The notes under the pieces are model-generated. The model was not told where the DNA came from. It made no database searches and saw only the letters and a list, made by a program, of their open reading frames with translations. The translations under genes were made by a program, and so were the position numbers. Shown one piece after another: positions 8,560 to 17,511 of a stretch of 64,000 nt of DNA. Origin of the DNA: Bdellovibrionaceae bacterium UBA2316 (GTDB lineage: Bacteria > Bdellovibrionota > Bdellovibrionia > Bdellovibrionales > Bdellovibrionaceae). Each line of letters starts with the position of its first letter. The stretch's first letter is position 1. The DNA is taken from the NCBI GenBank assembly GCA_002345205.1, contig DDVI01000092.1, positions 13,640 to 77,639 on the forward strand, in the 5' to 3' direction.

Positions 8560-9921
8560 CTATTGAATCTGATTTTCTTTTTTATCGCCAAGACGTTTAG
8601 TGTTGGTATTCGATTTTTGAACCGCGTCCATTAGGCTTTTGCCAAACGGATTTGAGTTTAACTCTTTGTTATCACCCTTGGTTGTAGTGAACACTTCATG
8701 CACGGGGCCCGTTACCATAACACCATTTGCAGACATCCCTTGATCTAATACGGTCAGTGCCTTGAATAGATTTAGAGAACGCGAAGTACGTGTTTTTTGA
8801 GCTAGAGTCGGAGAGGCATCACCTGTCGATAGGATGTATTTTTTAATATCATCGAATTTGAAATCGGTTTTATTGGCTTTCACTAACACTGCGGCACCTG
8901 TAACGAAGGCAGTCGCCTGTGATGTGCCCGTCATAAAACCGTAAGAGTTTCCCGGAAGTGTCGAAATAATGTTTTGTCCTGGCGCTGCGATGTCGACGGT
9001 TTCGATTCCGAAATTGCTTGTTGAAAGAATTTCTTTGCTAGGGTCAAGTGCCGTGACGCTAATAATGTTAGATAATTTATAATCTGCCGGGTAGTAGTGA
9101 AACTGATCTGAGTTGGATCGTTCGTTTCCAGCTGCGGCTACGAATAAAATGCCGTTTTTTTCAGCTTTTTTGACGGCGTCGAACTCTTCCTGCGAATAAT
9201 CTGTACCGCCACCGGAATAGTTGATGATCTGGGCGCCCATTTTAATCGCATAATTAATACTGTTGATCGTGTTTTTTAAATTATCCGTGTTGGTTACTTT
9301 TGGATCATAATACTTGATGATCATTAGGCTCACTTCAGGTGAAATACCGCTAATACCTTTTTGGTTTCCCGCTTGAGCGCCAATGATACCCGCAATATGA
9401 GTTCCATGGCCATGATTGTCAGTTAAGTCACCGGTTGAGGACACAAAATTCCAACCATGAACGTCATCAACGTAGCCATTTCTATCATCATCAATACCGT
9501 TCGTAGCTTTGTCTTGTCCTTTCTTGTCCAAACCTGTTTCACCTGGATTTGTCCAAAGATTGGCTTTTAAATCTTCATGATTAATATCAATGCCGGTATC
9601 GATGACCGCCACTAAAACGTCTTTGCTACCATGAGTTACTTTCCACGCACGAGCGGCATCGGATTTTTTTAAACCCCATGCTTGTTTAATAGCAGGGTCA
9701 TTAAATAGGGCGCTGGGCTCGTTTTCAACTTTATCTTGTTTTGAAATAACTTCCGATTTTTCGAATTCACGAACTGTCGATTTGCCCTTTTTTCCACTGG
9801 CATCGCGGCTAGCTAAGCTTGAAAAATCAGCCTCGCCATCAAGGTTGAAAAACAAGGCAAGAGATACCAATGAAAACAAGAAAAATAGTCCTAAAGTAAT
9901 TGTGACTTTCAATGATTGCAT
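8560..9921 (-). CDS. S8 (subtilisin-family) serine protease, exported
   Basis: A 453-aa subtilase. The catalytic triad is visible: Asp108 in VLVAVIDTGID, His172 in NHGHGTHIAG and Ser334 in GTSQATAFV. The oxyanion Asn lies in VAAAGNERS (about 266). The N terminus MQSLKVTITLGLFFLFSLVS is a signal peptide or membrane anchor, and about 60 residues of propeptide-like sequence precede the domain. After the protease domain, near residue 380, only a short polar tail follows. It is probably secreted or cell-surface, degrading proteins nutritionally or during predation. It stands alone between convergent and divergent neighbours. It is a different, shorter type than the second S8 protease at 17508. Confidence 0.92.
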   Translation of the reverse strand: MQSLKVTITLGLFFLFSLVSLALFFNLDGEADFSSLASRDASGKKGKSTVREFEKSEVISKQDKVENEPSALFNDPAIKQAWGLKKSDAARAWKVTHGSKDVLVAVIDTGIDINHEDLKANLWTNPGETGLDKKGQDKATNGIDDDRNGYVDDVHGWNFVSSTGDLTDNHGHGTHIAGIIGAQAGNQKGISGISPEVSLMIIKYYDPKVTNTDNLKNTINSINYAIKMGAQIINYSGGGTDYSQEEFDAVKKAEKNGILFVAAAGNERSNSDQFHYYPADYKLSNIISVTALDPSKEILSTSNFGIETVDIAAPGQNIISTLPGNSYGFMTGTSQATAFVTGAAVLVKANKTDFKFDDIKKYILSTGDASPTLAQKTRTSRSLNLFKALTVLDQGMSANGVMVTGPVHEVFTTTKGDNKELNSNPFGKSLMDAVQKSNTNTKRLGDKKENQIQ

Positions 9922-10028
9922 TTACGACTTTCCTTTGGGTTGCCTCTTTAAATAGTTTATCGGGAAGTTGTGTTTAAAAATAATGGGATCTTGAAAATAA
10001 ATAGAAACTGTATCAGTATGAGAAAACT

Positions 10029-11060
10029 ATGATGCAATACTTTAAATTTTCATTTCTATTCACGTTTATTGGGCTTGTACTCGCAGGGTGGTTGGGCTAC
10101 TCCGCACACGGGATGTCAGGTCTAGTGCAGACTGTCTTCATTGCAGCCGTTTTAGCTGTACTTGAGGTGTCTTTGTCATTCGATAATGCCATTGTTAATG
10201 CGGTGATTTTGAAAAAAATGACACCCTTATGGAGACACCGGTTTCTTACATGGGGTATCGCCATAGCTGTGTTTGGTATGCGTTTAGTCTTCCCGGTTGC
10301 TTTAGTCAGTGTTGTTGCGCAAATCAATCCGATAGCAGCCTTGAATATGGCGATTTTCGACCCCAATACCTATGCTGAGCGAATGTTATCGGCGCACTTA
10401 GAAGTTGCGGCCTTTGGTGGCAGTTTCTTGCTCCTTGTAGGTTTAAAATTTTTCTATGATGAAGAAAAAGACGAACACTGGATTTCATTTATCGAAAAAC
10501 CTTTGGCGAAACTAGGTCGCTTGCGAGCCATCGAAATTGCGATGAGTTTGCTTGTCTTGCTTATCATCATGGGATTCTTGCCTGATGAAGATAAAATTCG
10601 TTTTATCAAATCAGGATTGTGGGGCGTCGTTACGTATGTTGCTGTGGATGGCATTGGGGCATGGCTCGAATTTTCTGGTGAACAGCAGAATGACATCAAC
10701 CGCGCGAGTGCGGGTATGTTCTTATATTTAGAGGTGCTAGATGCCTCGTTTAGTTTCGATGGTGTTATCGGCGCGTTTGCAATCACTCAGAACTTGTTTA
10801 TTATTATGATTGGATTAAGTATAGGTGCGTTCTTTGTTCGAAGCTTAACGATTATGTTTGTTGAGAAAGAAACTTTAAGCAAATTTGCTTACCTTGAGCA
10901 CGGAGCATTCTATGCTATTCTATCGCTGGCATTTTTGATGTTGCTAGATCCATTTTTCCATATTCCGGAATGGATAACGGGGTTGTTAGGCGCGGCAATT
11001 ATCGCCCTTTCGTTTATTTGGAGTGTGAAGTTTGCTCCACCCACAGAGTCAGATACGTAG
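10029..11060 (+). CDS. DUF475/TerC-like integral membrane protein
   Basis: A 343-aa polytopic inner-membrane protein with about nine hydrophobic segments. The conserved acidic motifs of the TerC/DUF475 superfamily are present: LEVSLSFDNAIVNAVIL near residues 45-61 and YLEVLDASFSFDGVIGAF near 232-249. Acidic residues within membrane helices suggest metal-ion transport; relatives are linked to tellurite resistance or Mn/Ca efflux. Its 3' end overlaps the convergent DMT gene by 47 bp, so the two mRNAs are complementary at their ends. Confidence 0.88.
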   Translation: MMQYFKFSFLFTFIGLVLAGWLGYSAHGMSGLVQTVFIAAVLAVLEVSLSFDNAIVNAVILKKMTPLWRHRFLTWGIAIAVFGMRLVFPVALVSVVAQINPIAALNMAIFDPNTYAERMLSAHLEVAAFGGSFLLLVGLKFFYDEEKDEHWISFIEKPLAKLGRLRAIEIAMSLLVLLIIMGFLPDEDKIRFIKSGLWGVVTYVAVDGIGAWLEFSGEQQNDINRASAGMFLYLEVLDASFSFDGVIGAFAITQNLFIIMIGLSIGAFFVRSLTIMFVEKETLSKFAYLEHGAFYAILSLAFLMLLDPFFHIPEWITGLLGAAIIALSFIWSVKFAPPTESDT

Positions 11061-11910
11061 TCAGCAAAATTATTAAGGCTCCCAATGATTGCATGGGGGT
11101 CAGTATTTCATTTAAAAATATATAACCGAACATAAAGGCAAACGGCGATTCCAGTAAGAAAAACTGGCTAGCCGTTTCTGAGCTGAGTACTTTTTGGGCG
11201 CGGACCTGAATGGTGAAAGCAATAATACTAGAGCCGATCGCTAAGTGAAGTATTCCAATCGTCGATAGAGTCGAGTTTGGCGTCCATGTGATCTTGTCTT
11301 GCAAAATAAAAAATGGAGTCACGCACACAAGCGCCCAAAAATTTTGGAAATTATTAAAGCGAAAGGGTGAATGCGACCGGGGAGCGAGCTTACCGACCGC
11401 AATAATTTGCAATGCGGCCAAGACTGACGATCCGAGTGTCCACAAATCGCCCGTATTAATGTCTGGGGTTTCTGAAAAAATGTTCAGCAAGAACATCGTC
11501 CCAATTAAAGCGATCAAAGCTAGACCATAAAAACGACGGTCTACTTTTTCCCGGAAAAGAAATTGATTAATGAATGGAATCATTAACACATACAGTGTTG
11601 TAATAAACGCACTTTTTGTAGCCGTGGTAGTTTGAAGCCCAATAGTTTGTGGTATAAGCAAAGCAGCTAGTAAAACTCCCGGCCACAAGGCTAGGCGCCA
11701 TTCGTTAAGGGAAGCAAAAAACTGCTTTCTATTGAACACAATAATATAAAATTCGGCCAACAAAAACGCAATTAGGTAACGATAGAACAAAACATCAGAC
11801 ACCGAAAAATCTATCAATGCCCACTTCGTCGCAAGAAAACCAAAACCCCACAGAATGCCTGCGAAAAGAAGTTCGATTGCGGCTCGATTTTTTGAAATTT
11901 GTTTGTTCAT
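11014..11910 (-). CDS. DMT-superfamily (EamA) transporter
   Basis: A 298-aa protein with about ten transmembrane helices in two repeated EamA halves. It shows the typical start AAIELLFAGILWGFGFLATKW and the second-half motif GSSIIAFTIQVRAQKVLSSE. Members export amino acids or small metabolites or take up nucleotide sugars; the substrate cannot be read from sequence. It overlaps the end of the DUF475 gene tail to tail. Upstream it is divergent from the barrel-protein gene at 11964, with a spacer of 53 bp that must hold both promoters. Confidence 0.9.
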   Translation of the reverse strand: MNKQISKNRAAIELLFAGILWGFGFLATKWALIDFSVSDVLFYRYLIAFLLAEFYIIVFNRKQFFASLNEWRLALWPGVLLAALLIPQTIGLQTTTATKSAFITTLYVLMIPFINQFLFREKVDRRFYGLALIALIGTMFLLNIFSETPDINTGDLWTLGSSVLAALQIIAVGKLAPRSHSPFRFNNFQNFWALVCVTPFFILQDKITWTPNSTLSTIGILHLAIGSSIIAFTIQVRAQKVLSSETASQFFLLESPFAFMFGYIFLNEILTPMQSLGALIILLTTYLTLWVEQTSHSK

Positions 11911-11963
11911 TGTGGGGAATCTATATCATAATACGAAAAGATGTCCATGGAGAAAGGATTGAC

Positions 11964-13874
11964 ATGATTTTCAGATTTGGAATTACCGCCGCTTTGATTG
12001 CTACCTCAGTTGCCTTCGCTCAATCGGGAGCGAAATCAGAGTACACTAAATCGACATATTTTGAACCCGGAGAAGGCATTGTTTTTCCAAGTATGGAAAT
12101 AGAATACTCTTTGGATCCAAATACTCCGAATCAGTTAAAAGTTGGAAATGCTATTTTCAACCAAACTACATTTTTGATTGAACTAAAAGGATTGCACTCT
12201 TTAGATCCTGCCTTCAAGGGGCCTTTAGCTCAAAAAAACGAGTGGGCTTTTATCCTACATTGGCCAAAAGCAATTTTCCCAAATCCTGAAATCGAAATTA
12301 TTTCGGGTGCCGGAAAGTCCGTTTGGAAAAAAGCGATGACCGAATCTGAATTTAAAACGTGGCAAGAACGAACGGAAGCTTGGAAAAAGAAATTAGGAAA
12401 CCCAAAATTCAATCCCACGGTTCTGAATGCAAGTTATGGTTTAATTGGTGGCGGTGAAGTGAATCGCTTAAGAGGCTTACTAGCCAATTCTTTCAAGTTC
12501 TGCGTTTTTTCTAATACAGGTAAAGGTGAGTCACGATACTGTTCGCCACTAATGGCGATCAAACAAGGCAAAAAATTATTTGCTCAAAACGATTTGAAAA
12601 ATCGCGTGTTGATCCAAAATGAAGAAGCAAAACCAGAAGGTATTATTAAAGCCGACCCTTTGATCCCGGCTGCATTTTATGCAGAATTTGCATTAGGTGG
12701 CAGTTACGAATTTAGAACGGATGTACCCAAACCAGATCTAGCCGACATTGCAGAAATTAATGATACGACATTTAAAGTGACGGGTTATGGGGTTAAACCA
12801 AATATGCCTGTTCGAATTATCACTAAAGATGAAACCTCGAAATTGACTCGCTTCTTTGGTTTCGAATCAACGATAAAAGATGATCGCGAATTTTGGGAAT
12901 TAGCTATTCCCAAAGCAGCGCCTTATATGTACTTCCCGGGGCCTGCGGGAGGGGTTTTCCGTCAGGTCATCGTTGCGTCGGAAGTTCCGAAAGCTAAAGC
13001 CAGAGTGTGGGTGCATGAACGTACACCACCATCCGTTTATGGAAACGAAGTGCCCATCAAAGCAGTAAAGCCTCAGGGGTCAACGGTGGAGTCAGATCAG
13101 AACTCGATTGCTCCGGGTGCGACTCCGCGTGAGTTCGTTTGGAACTTTCGCGCCGATAAAAAAGGTGAGCTTAACAAAAGTTATTTGACCGTAACTCAGG
13201 GTGGAAAAAAATATACATCATTCTATGAGATCTATCGATCTCAGCCCAACGAAATTTCAGGACGATTCACGGGTATAGTTTCAAATTCGGGACAAGTCGT
13301 TTTGGGCGAAGTATCGTACAATCGTTGGTTTGAATCGTTGTTGGGGCGAAATGCGCTTTCGTTTCAGCGATGGGGATTAAATCTGCGTTACTTCAAGTCG
13401 TTTAGTCCTCTTTTTGTATCTGATACGCAAAAAGAAAACCTAACCTCGTTAACGGGGGATGTTAAATATCGCTTTACTCCGGGTGTGTGGACACGTGACG
13501 CCTCGATGGGAGTCATGTTTGGTTACCAGGATTTAGTTTTCGGTGATTTCAAAGCGACCATGGCTGGGGCTGGCTGGTTTTGGGCACGCTCAATGCCGAG
13601 AGTATTTGATAATATCTTTAACTGGATTCCTTTCATGAGATATCCAAAATGGGTGGATATGGAAGTGATTTATTATTTTTCGTCAATGAAATCTAATATC
13701 ACTTTGAATTCTCCATTTAGTGTAAACTTCCATGGACAGATTTTATGGAGCAAGAGTGTCTACGGTGAAGCTGGTTTTGGTTTAAAGCGATACGCTTTTA
13801 TAGACAAAGAGTTAAATCAGAAAGCTGAACTTAATACAGTCTACGGAACGGTGGGCCTCGGCGTAAAATTCTAA
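11964..13874 (+). CDS. Exported protein, probable outer-membrane beta-barrel (paralogue of 51292-53028)
   Basis: A 636-aa secreted protein. ATG 11964 follows a strong Shine-Dalgarno (GGAGAAAGG) and opens a clean signal peptide, MIFRFGITAALIATSVAFAQS; the frame extends upstream into the DMT gene, but that part is not used. The first ~450 residues look like beta-rich periplasmic or surface domains. The last ~170 are alternating hydrophobic/polar strands ending in VYGTVGLGVKF, a terminal aromatic typical of outer-membrane barrels. It is homologous along its length to the protein at 51292-53028, sharing a KFC...C pair and a GGxxFRQ segment. Family unnamed to me. A strong terminator follows, so it is monocistronic. 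Confidence 0.8.
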   Translation: MIFRFGITAALIATSVAFAQSGAKSEYTKSTYFEPGEGIVFPSMEIEYSLDPNTPNQLKVGNAIFNQTTFLIELKGLHSLDPAFKGPLAQKNEWAFILHWPKAIFPNPEIEIISGAGKSVWKKAMTESEFKTWQERTEAWKKKLGNPKFNPTVLNASYGLIGGGEVNRLRGLLANSFKFCVFSNTGKGESRYCSPLMAIKQGKKLFAQNDLKNRVLIQNEEAKPEGIIKADPLIPAAFYAEFALGGSYEFRTDVPKPDLADIAEINDTTFKVTGYGVKPNMPVRIITKDETSKLTRFFGFESTIKDDREFWELAIPKAAPYMYFPGPAGGVFRQVIVASEVPKAKARVWVHERTPPSVYGNEVPIKAVKPQGSTVESDQNSIAPGATPREFVWNFRADKKGELNKSYLTVTQGGKKYTSFYEIYRSQPNEISGRFTGIVSNSGQVVLGEVSYNRWFESLLGRNALSFQRWGLNLRYFKSFSPLFVSDTQKENLTSLTGDVKYRFTPGVWTRDASMGVMFGYQDLVFGDFKATMAGAGWFWARSMPRVFDNIFNWIPFMRYPKWVDMEVIYYFSSMKSNITLNSPFSVNFHGQILWSKSVYGEAGFGLKRYAFIDKELNQKAELNTVYGTVGLGVKF

Positions 13875-13906
13875 ACTAAAGATAAAATCTTGAAAATTCT
13901 TTTATA

Positions 13907-13936
13907 AGAGAAGGGAGTTCCCTTCTCTTTTTTTTT
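13907..13936 (+). terminator. Rho-independent terminator
   Basis: A perfect 10-bp stem (AGAGAAGGGA at 13907-13916 with TCCCTTCTCT at 13919-13928) is followed directly by a run of eight more T. It ends the transcript of the barrel-protein gene. Confidence 0.93.
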
Positions 13937-14081
13937 ATGCGCGACTGGGCGCGGCTTGTTCGCGCGAATCGCGGCAAGTGTCTAAATGACCTAGAAATCA
14001 CCTAAACTCATTCTATATTTCAGGAAATAAGTTGGCGTGAGGCTTGCTAACCCCTATCCCGGGTCCGTCATTCAGTGAAAA

Positions 14082-14100
14082 AAGAGTCAGTTTGACTCTT
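14082..14100. repeat. Inverted repeat in 5' region of exported protein gene
   Basis: AAGAGTCA (14082-14089), loop GTT, TGACTCTT (14093-14100) is a perfect 8-bp inverted repeat, 15 nt upstream of the preferred GTG start at 14116. It could be an operator or a 5'UTR hairpin. The preceding 13937-14041 stretch is GC-rich in its first part, with no gene seen. Confidence 0.5.
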
Positions 14101-14115
14101 CTGCCGGGGGGTAGT

Positions 14116-17100
14116 GTGAGTTTAAGTCGGTTGTTGTTCTTCATAGTTTTTTACAGTTTTTTTACGTTTGCAGACAGTGTAAATATACCGTTAAAAACAG
14201 TAAAAAAACCGGCCGCGGATTTATCGTATCAAGGTCGCAAAATCGATCCGTCGGAAGCCGCCGAACTCGCGTCCAAACAAATAGATATTAGTTACTTAAA
14301 TCCAAGTGATAATAAATTCTGGCAAGATAAAGTCTACGATATCAAAGACCCGTCATTGGCTAATTTTCCTCAAGGCAGTACCGGCGTAAATTTTCAAGCT
14401 ACAGAAGCCGTTATCAATGAACTCCTTACAGTTACTATGCGTGTTCAAGATGCAAAATCCCCGGATCGTTTTTATAGAATGGCACTCAGTCGCTATTCAC
14501 CTTCATTTATGATGAGAGCCGCAATGCTTAGAAAAATGGGCTATTATATTCCGGCTTTGAAGCAATATTCAGAGATGAAACTTTTTTTCAAAAGCGAAAG
14601 CGAAAAAGAATTGTTCCTAGAAAATATGCAAAAAGCAATGGTTCTAGATGTTAGTGATACGACGTGGATCAAACAAAATAACAAACACGACCACAGTTTA
14701 ACGTTCAGTGATTGCGTACTGGAAACGCCATCAAGTGAATATTACGATCTTCACTGGGGAACGACTCCCAATCCAAAAAACCCCGCCATGGTTTCAATAC
14801 TAGAACTATTTTCGAAGAATCGGGCGTTCCGTGCTTTGATCGTTCCGTATGTTTTAGTAGATCTACCTGAAAGTGTGAACCGCTTTCTTCCGAAATCAGC
14901 AAGTGTCGTGTCTGGCCATATAGTAATGAATCACCCTTTCGGAGCGGCTTTTAGCGGGACGACTTACGAAGACGTAAAATGGTTACTTTTGAAAATGCAA
15001 AGTTGGACGGAAAAAGACGTTCGTGAAATCGTAGCCAATGCGAATTTACCACCAGATATTCATGAGTTGGTTTATCGCAAATTGCTTTACCGTATCAGCA
15101 ATATGTTTGAATTTTTCGGAATGATGACAAGCTTCCAAGCTAGTTTACCAACGTTAGAATACGACGCTGCCGGTGGAAAAATCAAAAATGGTAAAGTAAT
15201 GCAAGAAACGTTTGAATCATTTCCATTTCGCTTTGCGCACGGCGACCCGGAAGCCCCATTTCAAGAAGGCGATTATGTTCGTTATTTCAAAATTCGTGGA
15301 ATCACGACCGTCGTGGCAACGGCGCTTGCGGAAATTTCTAAAAAATTGCAGATCCAAGACGTTGGCGATTTAGCTCAACAACGTGGTCTTGATATTCAAA
15401 ATAAAATTAAAAACCACATTGCTAAAAATCCTCTGGAGCCACTATATCAAAAAGTAGAAACCTGGGGCGGTCCAGTTGCTGGTTTCAACGTGTCGGCGAC
15501 TCGACACGTATCAACGGGAACCTATTTTGATAGTACGGCTCCGTTGCAATTGGTGGATAATCTGTCTGTGTCGAGTTCCCTGGGTTATTTTATGGGAATT
15601 GATGGTTTAAATTACGTGAAGCCATTTGCGGGCGTAAATGTATCTCTGTTACGAGATTACACTCACGTACGTCCCATCCTATCGATTAAAGAAGGTGATA
15701 AAGAATCTTGGAAAAACTTAATGGTTCCAAAATTCATGGCGAATATCTCAAAAATTTTAAAAGAGCCAAATATCGTAAGTACGGACCTTACAGTAACTGA
15801 AGAAAAAGCTAGCTTAGATCAATTTTTGAACGATTTACGTGACGGGGAAGTATTCACGATTACAGATTCCATTTCGACAACGGCGTATGCCCAAGTGTCG
15901 TCATCATTAGATGTTTTAATGGGTATTTCGCCACTGAGTTTTTTAAATTCTATCAGTTTGGGCGGAGATGCGTCCCGTATTATTTTACGTCAGACAAGCA
16001 TCATGAAGACTAAAGATGGTGTGCAAATTTTCGTTCGAAATCAAAAAAGTTCTTTGTATGGATTAACAGTAGATTTGAATTATTTTATCAATGTTCTCCG
16101 TATTCGATCGCAAACTCATGATACCGATTTAACGACACACGCGTTTGTGGTTAACTACTATCCGGCATTGCAGCAGGCTATTGATTCCAATGAATCGCAA
16201 ATCGAATTCGTTAATAAAAACAATCAAACCAAAGAAGACTTGCGTCCGGTATTGTATAGCTTGTTTAATTCTCAATCGAAAGACTTGTTATATGAAAAGT
16301 TCAAATATAATAAATTTGAAATCGATCATAAATTAAACACTAAAGAAATGCGCGCCAAGTTTTTGTGGTTCCGAACGACTGAAATGACGGAAGATCATTT
16401 GGTGAAATTACGTTATCCTCGTTCAGAGTCCTATCCTGATTTGGATCCTAAAGATGAAGAAATTGTTTTATTCTCATCTAAAAAAGGGGAATTGAAAGGT
16501 CGGGATTTCTTAGGATTTGGTCTTGATATCCTGCAAGCGCTTTTAAACAGGAAATCAAATGTAAGCTGGAATTTAGGAACTGATTTTAATCCCAACCCGG
16601 CGAGTACGCCTTTTGGTAATTCGTATTGGCGAATTGTAAATTCTGAAGGGGATTTAAGTACTACTCAGAAAAAGCCATACCCAAGCATGGCCACAATTCA
16701 ACATGTTTGGGGTGGTTGGAATTTATCTAAGCCAAACTTCTTTAAAATTTTAGACGAAGTTGAAAGCAAAATTAAAGGTGTAAATTTGGCTTCGTACAGA
16801 TTGCTTGAACGGGAAAACTTCCACCAGGTAAACTCGATCGACTTCTATCGTATTACAGCGCAATTGTCGTTGATGCCGAGTGCATTAAGTAAGATTCAAG
16901 ATTTGATCGTACCAAAAGATGTCAATGTAGCTAAACAAGAGGTTTTTTTCCTAGGTCACATTTTCAAAAAACTCTCTGAAGCCGTTGGTTCCAAAGAGCG
17001 CGATGCCGATCGTGCCATGTTTGTCTCTATCATGTCAGTTCTAGGCAATGGAGATTATCAGACGGGTTACACTCAGTACTATTACGATTGTAAGCAGCAC

Positions 17101-17511
17101 TTTGAAAGTCAATCTAGTGAGGGGGCTTTGCAAAATACCTATGCATGGTATAACGGAAGTTCGTATGAATGTTTAATGCCTTGGGTTCAGAAATTAATTA
17201 AGCTTTCGACTAATTTCCCTAAAGATAAAAAAGATCAAATCAAATGGCTAACTGAAGTTCTGTATGTTTTAGACGAACGAATTCCATTGCAACAGCTGTT
17301 AAAATATCTAACTCCAGATAATTATATTTACCTCGTTCGTGTGAATGGCTTCAGAACAGGCGATGAAGATGGGGAAATTCAATATTTTTCTAATACGCTG
17401 GGTGATCCAACTAAAAATATCGAATATTCAAATGGTTTAATTCAAATGTTCAGTCAGCGTACTGGTATCACGTCTGTTGAGCTAGATCGTTCTCAAGGGA
17501 GCTTCCGATGA
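14116..17511 (+). CDS. Large exported protein of unknown function
   Basis: About 1131 aa from a GTG at 14116 preceded by a G-rich stretch; this start gives the signal peptide MSLSRLLFFIVFYSFFTFADS. A TTG at 14044 would only add a poor N-terminal extension. The mature protein is mixed alpha/beta with no recognised domain, no further membrane helix and few cysteines. The stop overlaps the start of the S8 protease (ATGA at 17508-17511), so the two are translationally coupled and probably act together in the envelope or outside the cell, for example as protease and partner or substrate. I do not recognise the family. Confidence 0.75.
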   Translation: MSLSRLLFFIVFYSFFTFADSVNIPLKTVKKPAADLSYQGRKIDPSEAAELASKQIDISYLNPSDNKFWQDKVYDIKDPSLANFPQGSTGVNFQATEAVINELLTVTMRVQDAKSPDRFYRMALSRYSPSFMMRAAMLRKMGYYIPALKQYSEMKLFFKSESEKELFLENMQKAMVLDVSDTTWIKQNNKHDHSLTFSDCVLETPSSEYYDLHWGTTPNPKNPAMVSILELFSKNRAFRALIVPYVLVDLPESVNRFLPKSASVVSGHIVMNHPFGAAFSGTTYEDVKWLLLKMQSWTEKDVREIVANANLPPDIHELVYRKLLYRISNMFEFFGMMTSFQASLPTLEYDAAGGKIKNGKVMQETFESFPFRFAHGDPEAPFQEGDYVRYFKIRGITTVVATALAEISKKLQIQDVGDLAQQRGLDIQNKIKNHIAKNPLEPLYQKVETWGGPVAGFNVSATRHVSTGTYFDSTAPLQLVDNLSVSSSLGYFMGIDGLNYVKPFAGVNVSLLRDYTHVRPILSIKEGDKESWKNLMVPKFMANISKILKEPNIVSTDLTVTEEKASLDQFLNDLRDGEVFTITDSISTTAYAQVSSSLDVLMGISPLSFLNSISLGGDASRIILRQTSIMKTKDGVQIFVRNQKSSLYGLTVDLNYFINVLRIRSQTHDTDLTTHAFVVNYYPALQQAIDSNESQIEFVNKNNQTKEDLRPVLYSLFNSQSKDLLYEKFKYNKFEIDHKLNTKEMRAKFLWFRTTEMTEDHLVKLRYPRSESYPDLDPKDEEIVLFSSKKGELKGRDFLGFGLDILQALLNRKSNVSWNLGTDFNPNPASTPFGNSYWRIVNSEGDLSTTQKKPYPSMATIQHVWGGWNLSKPNFFKILDEVESKIKGVNLASYRLLERENFHQVNSIDFYRITAQLSLMPSALSKIQDLIVPKDVNVAKQEVFFLGHIFKKLSEAVGSKERDADRAMFVSIMSVLGNGDYQTGYTQYYYDCKQHFESQSSEGALQNTYAWYNGSSYECLMPWVQKLIKLSTNFPKDKKDQIKWLTEVLYVLDERIPLQQLLKYLTPDNYIYLVRVNGFRTGDEDGEIQYFSNTLGDPTKNIEYSNGLIQMFSQRTGITSVELDRSQGSFR

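Noticed and set aside
11817..11963. Upstream extension of the barrel protein into the DMT gene
   Set aside because: A good Shine-Dalgarno and a clear signal peptide start at ATG 11964; the extension would be antisense to a convincing transporter.
13937..13980. GC-rich palindromic stretch after the terminator
   Set aside because: TTCGCGCGAA and similar short palindromes are visible, but no stable structure or conserved element could be assigned.
14044..14115. TTG start for the large exported protein
   Set aside because: It places a polar, Pro-rich stretch before the signal peptide; GTG 14116 gives a normal signal sequence.
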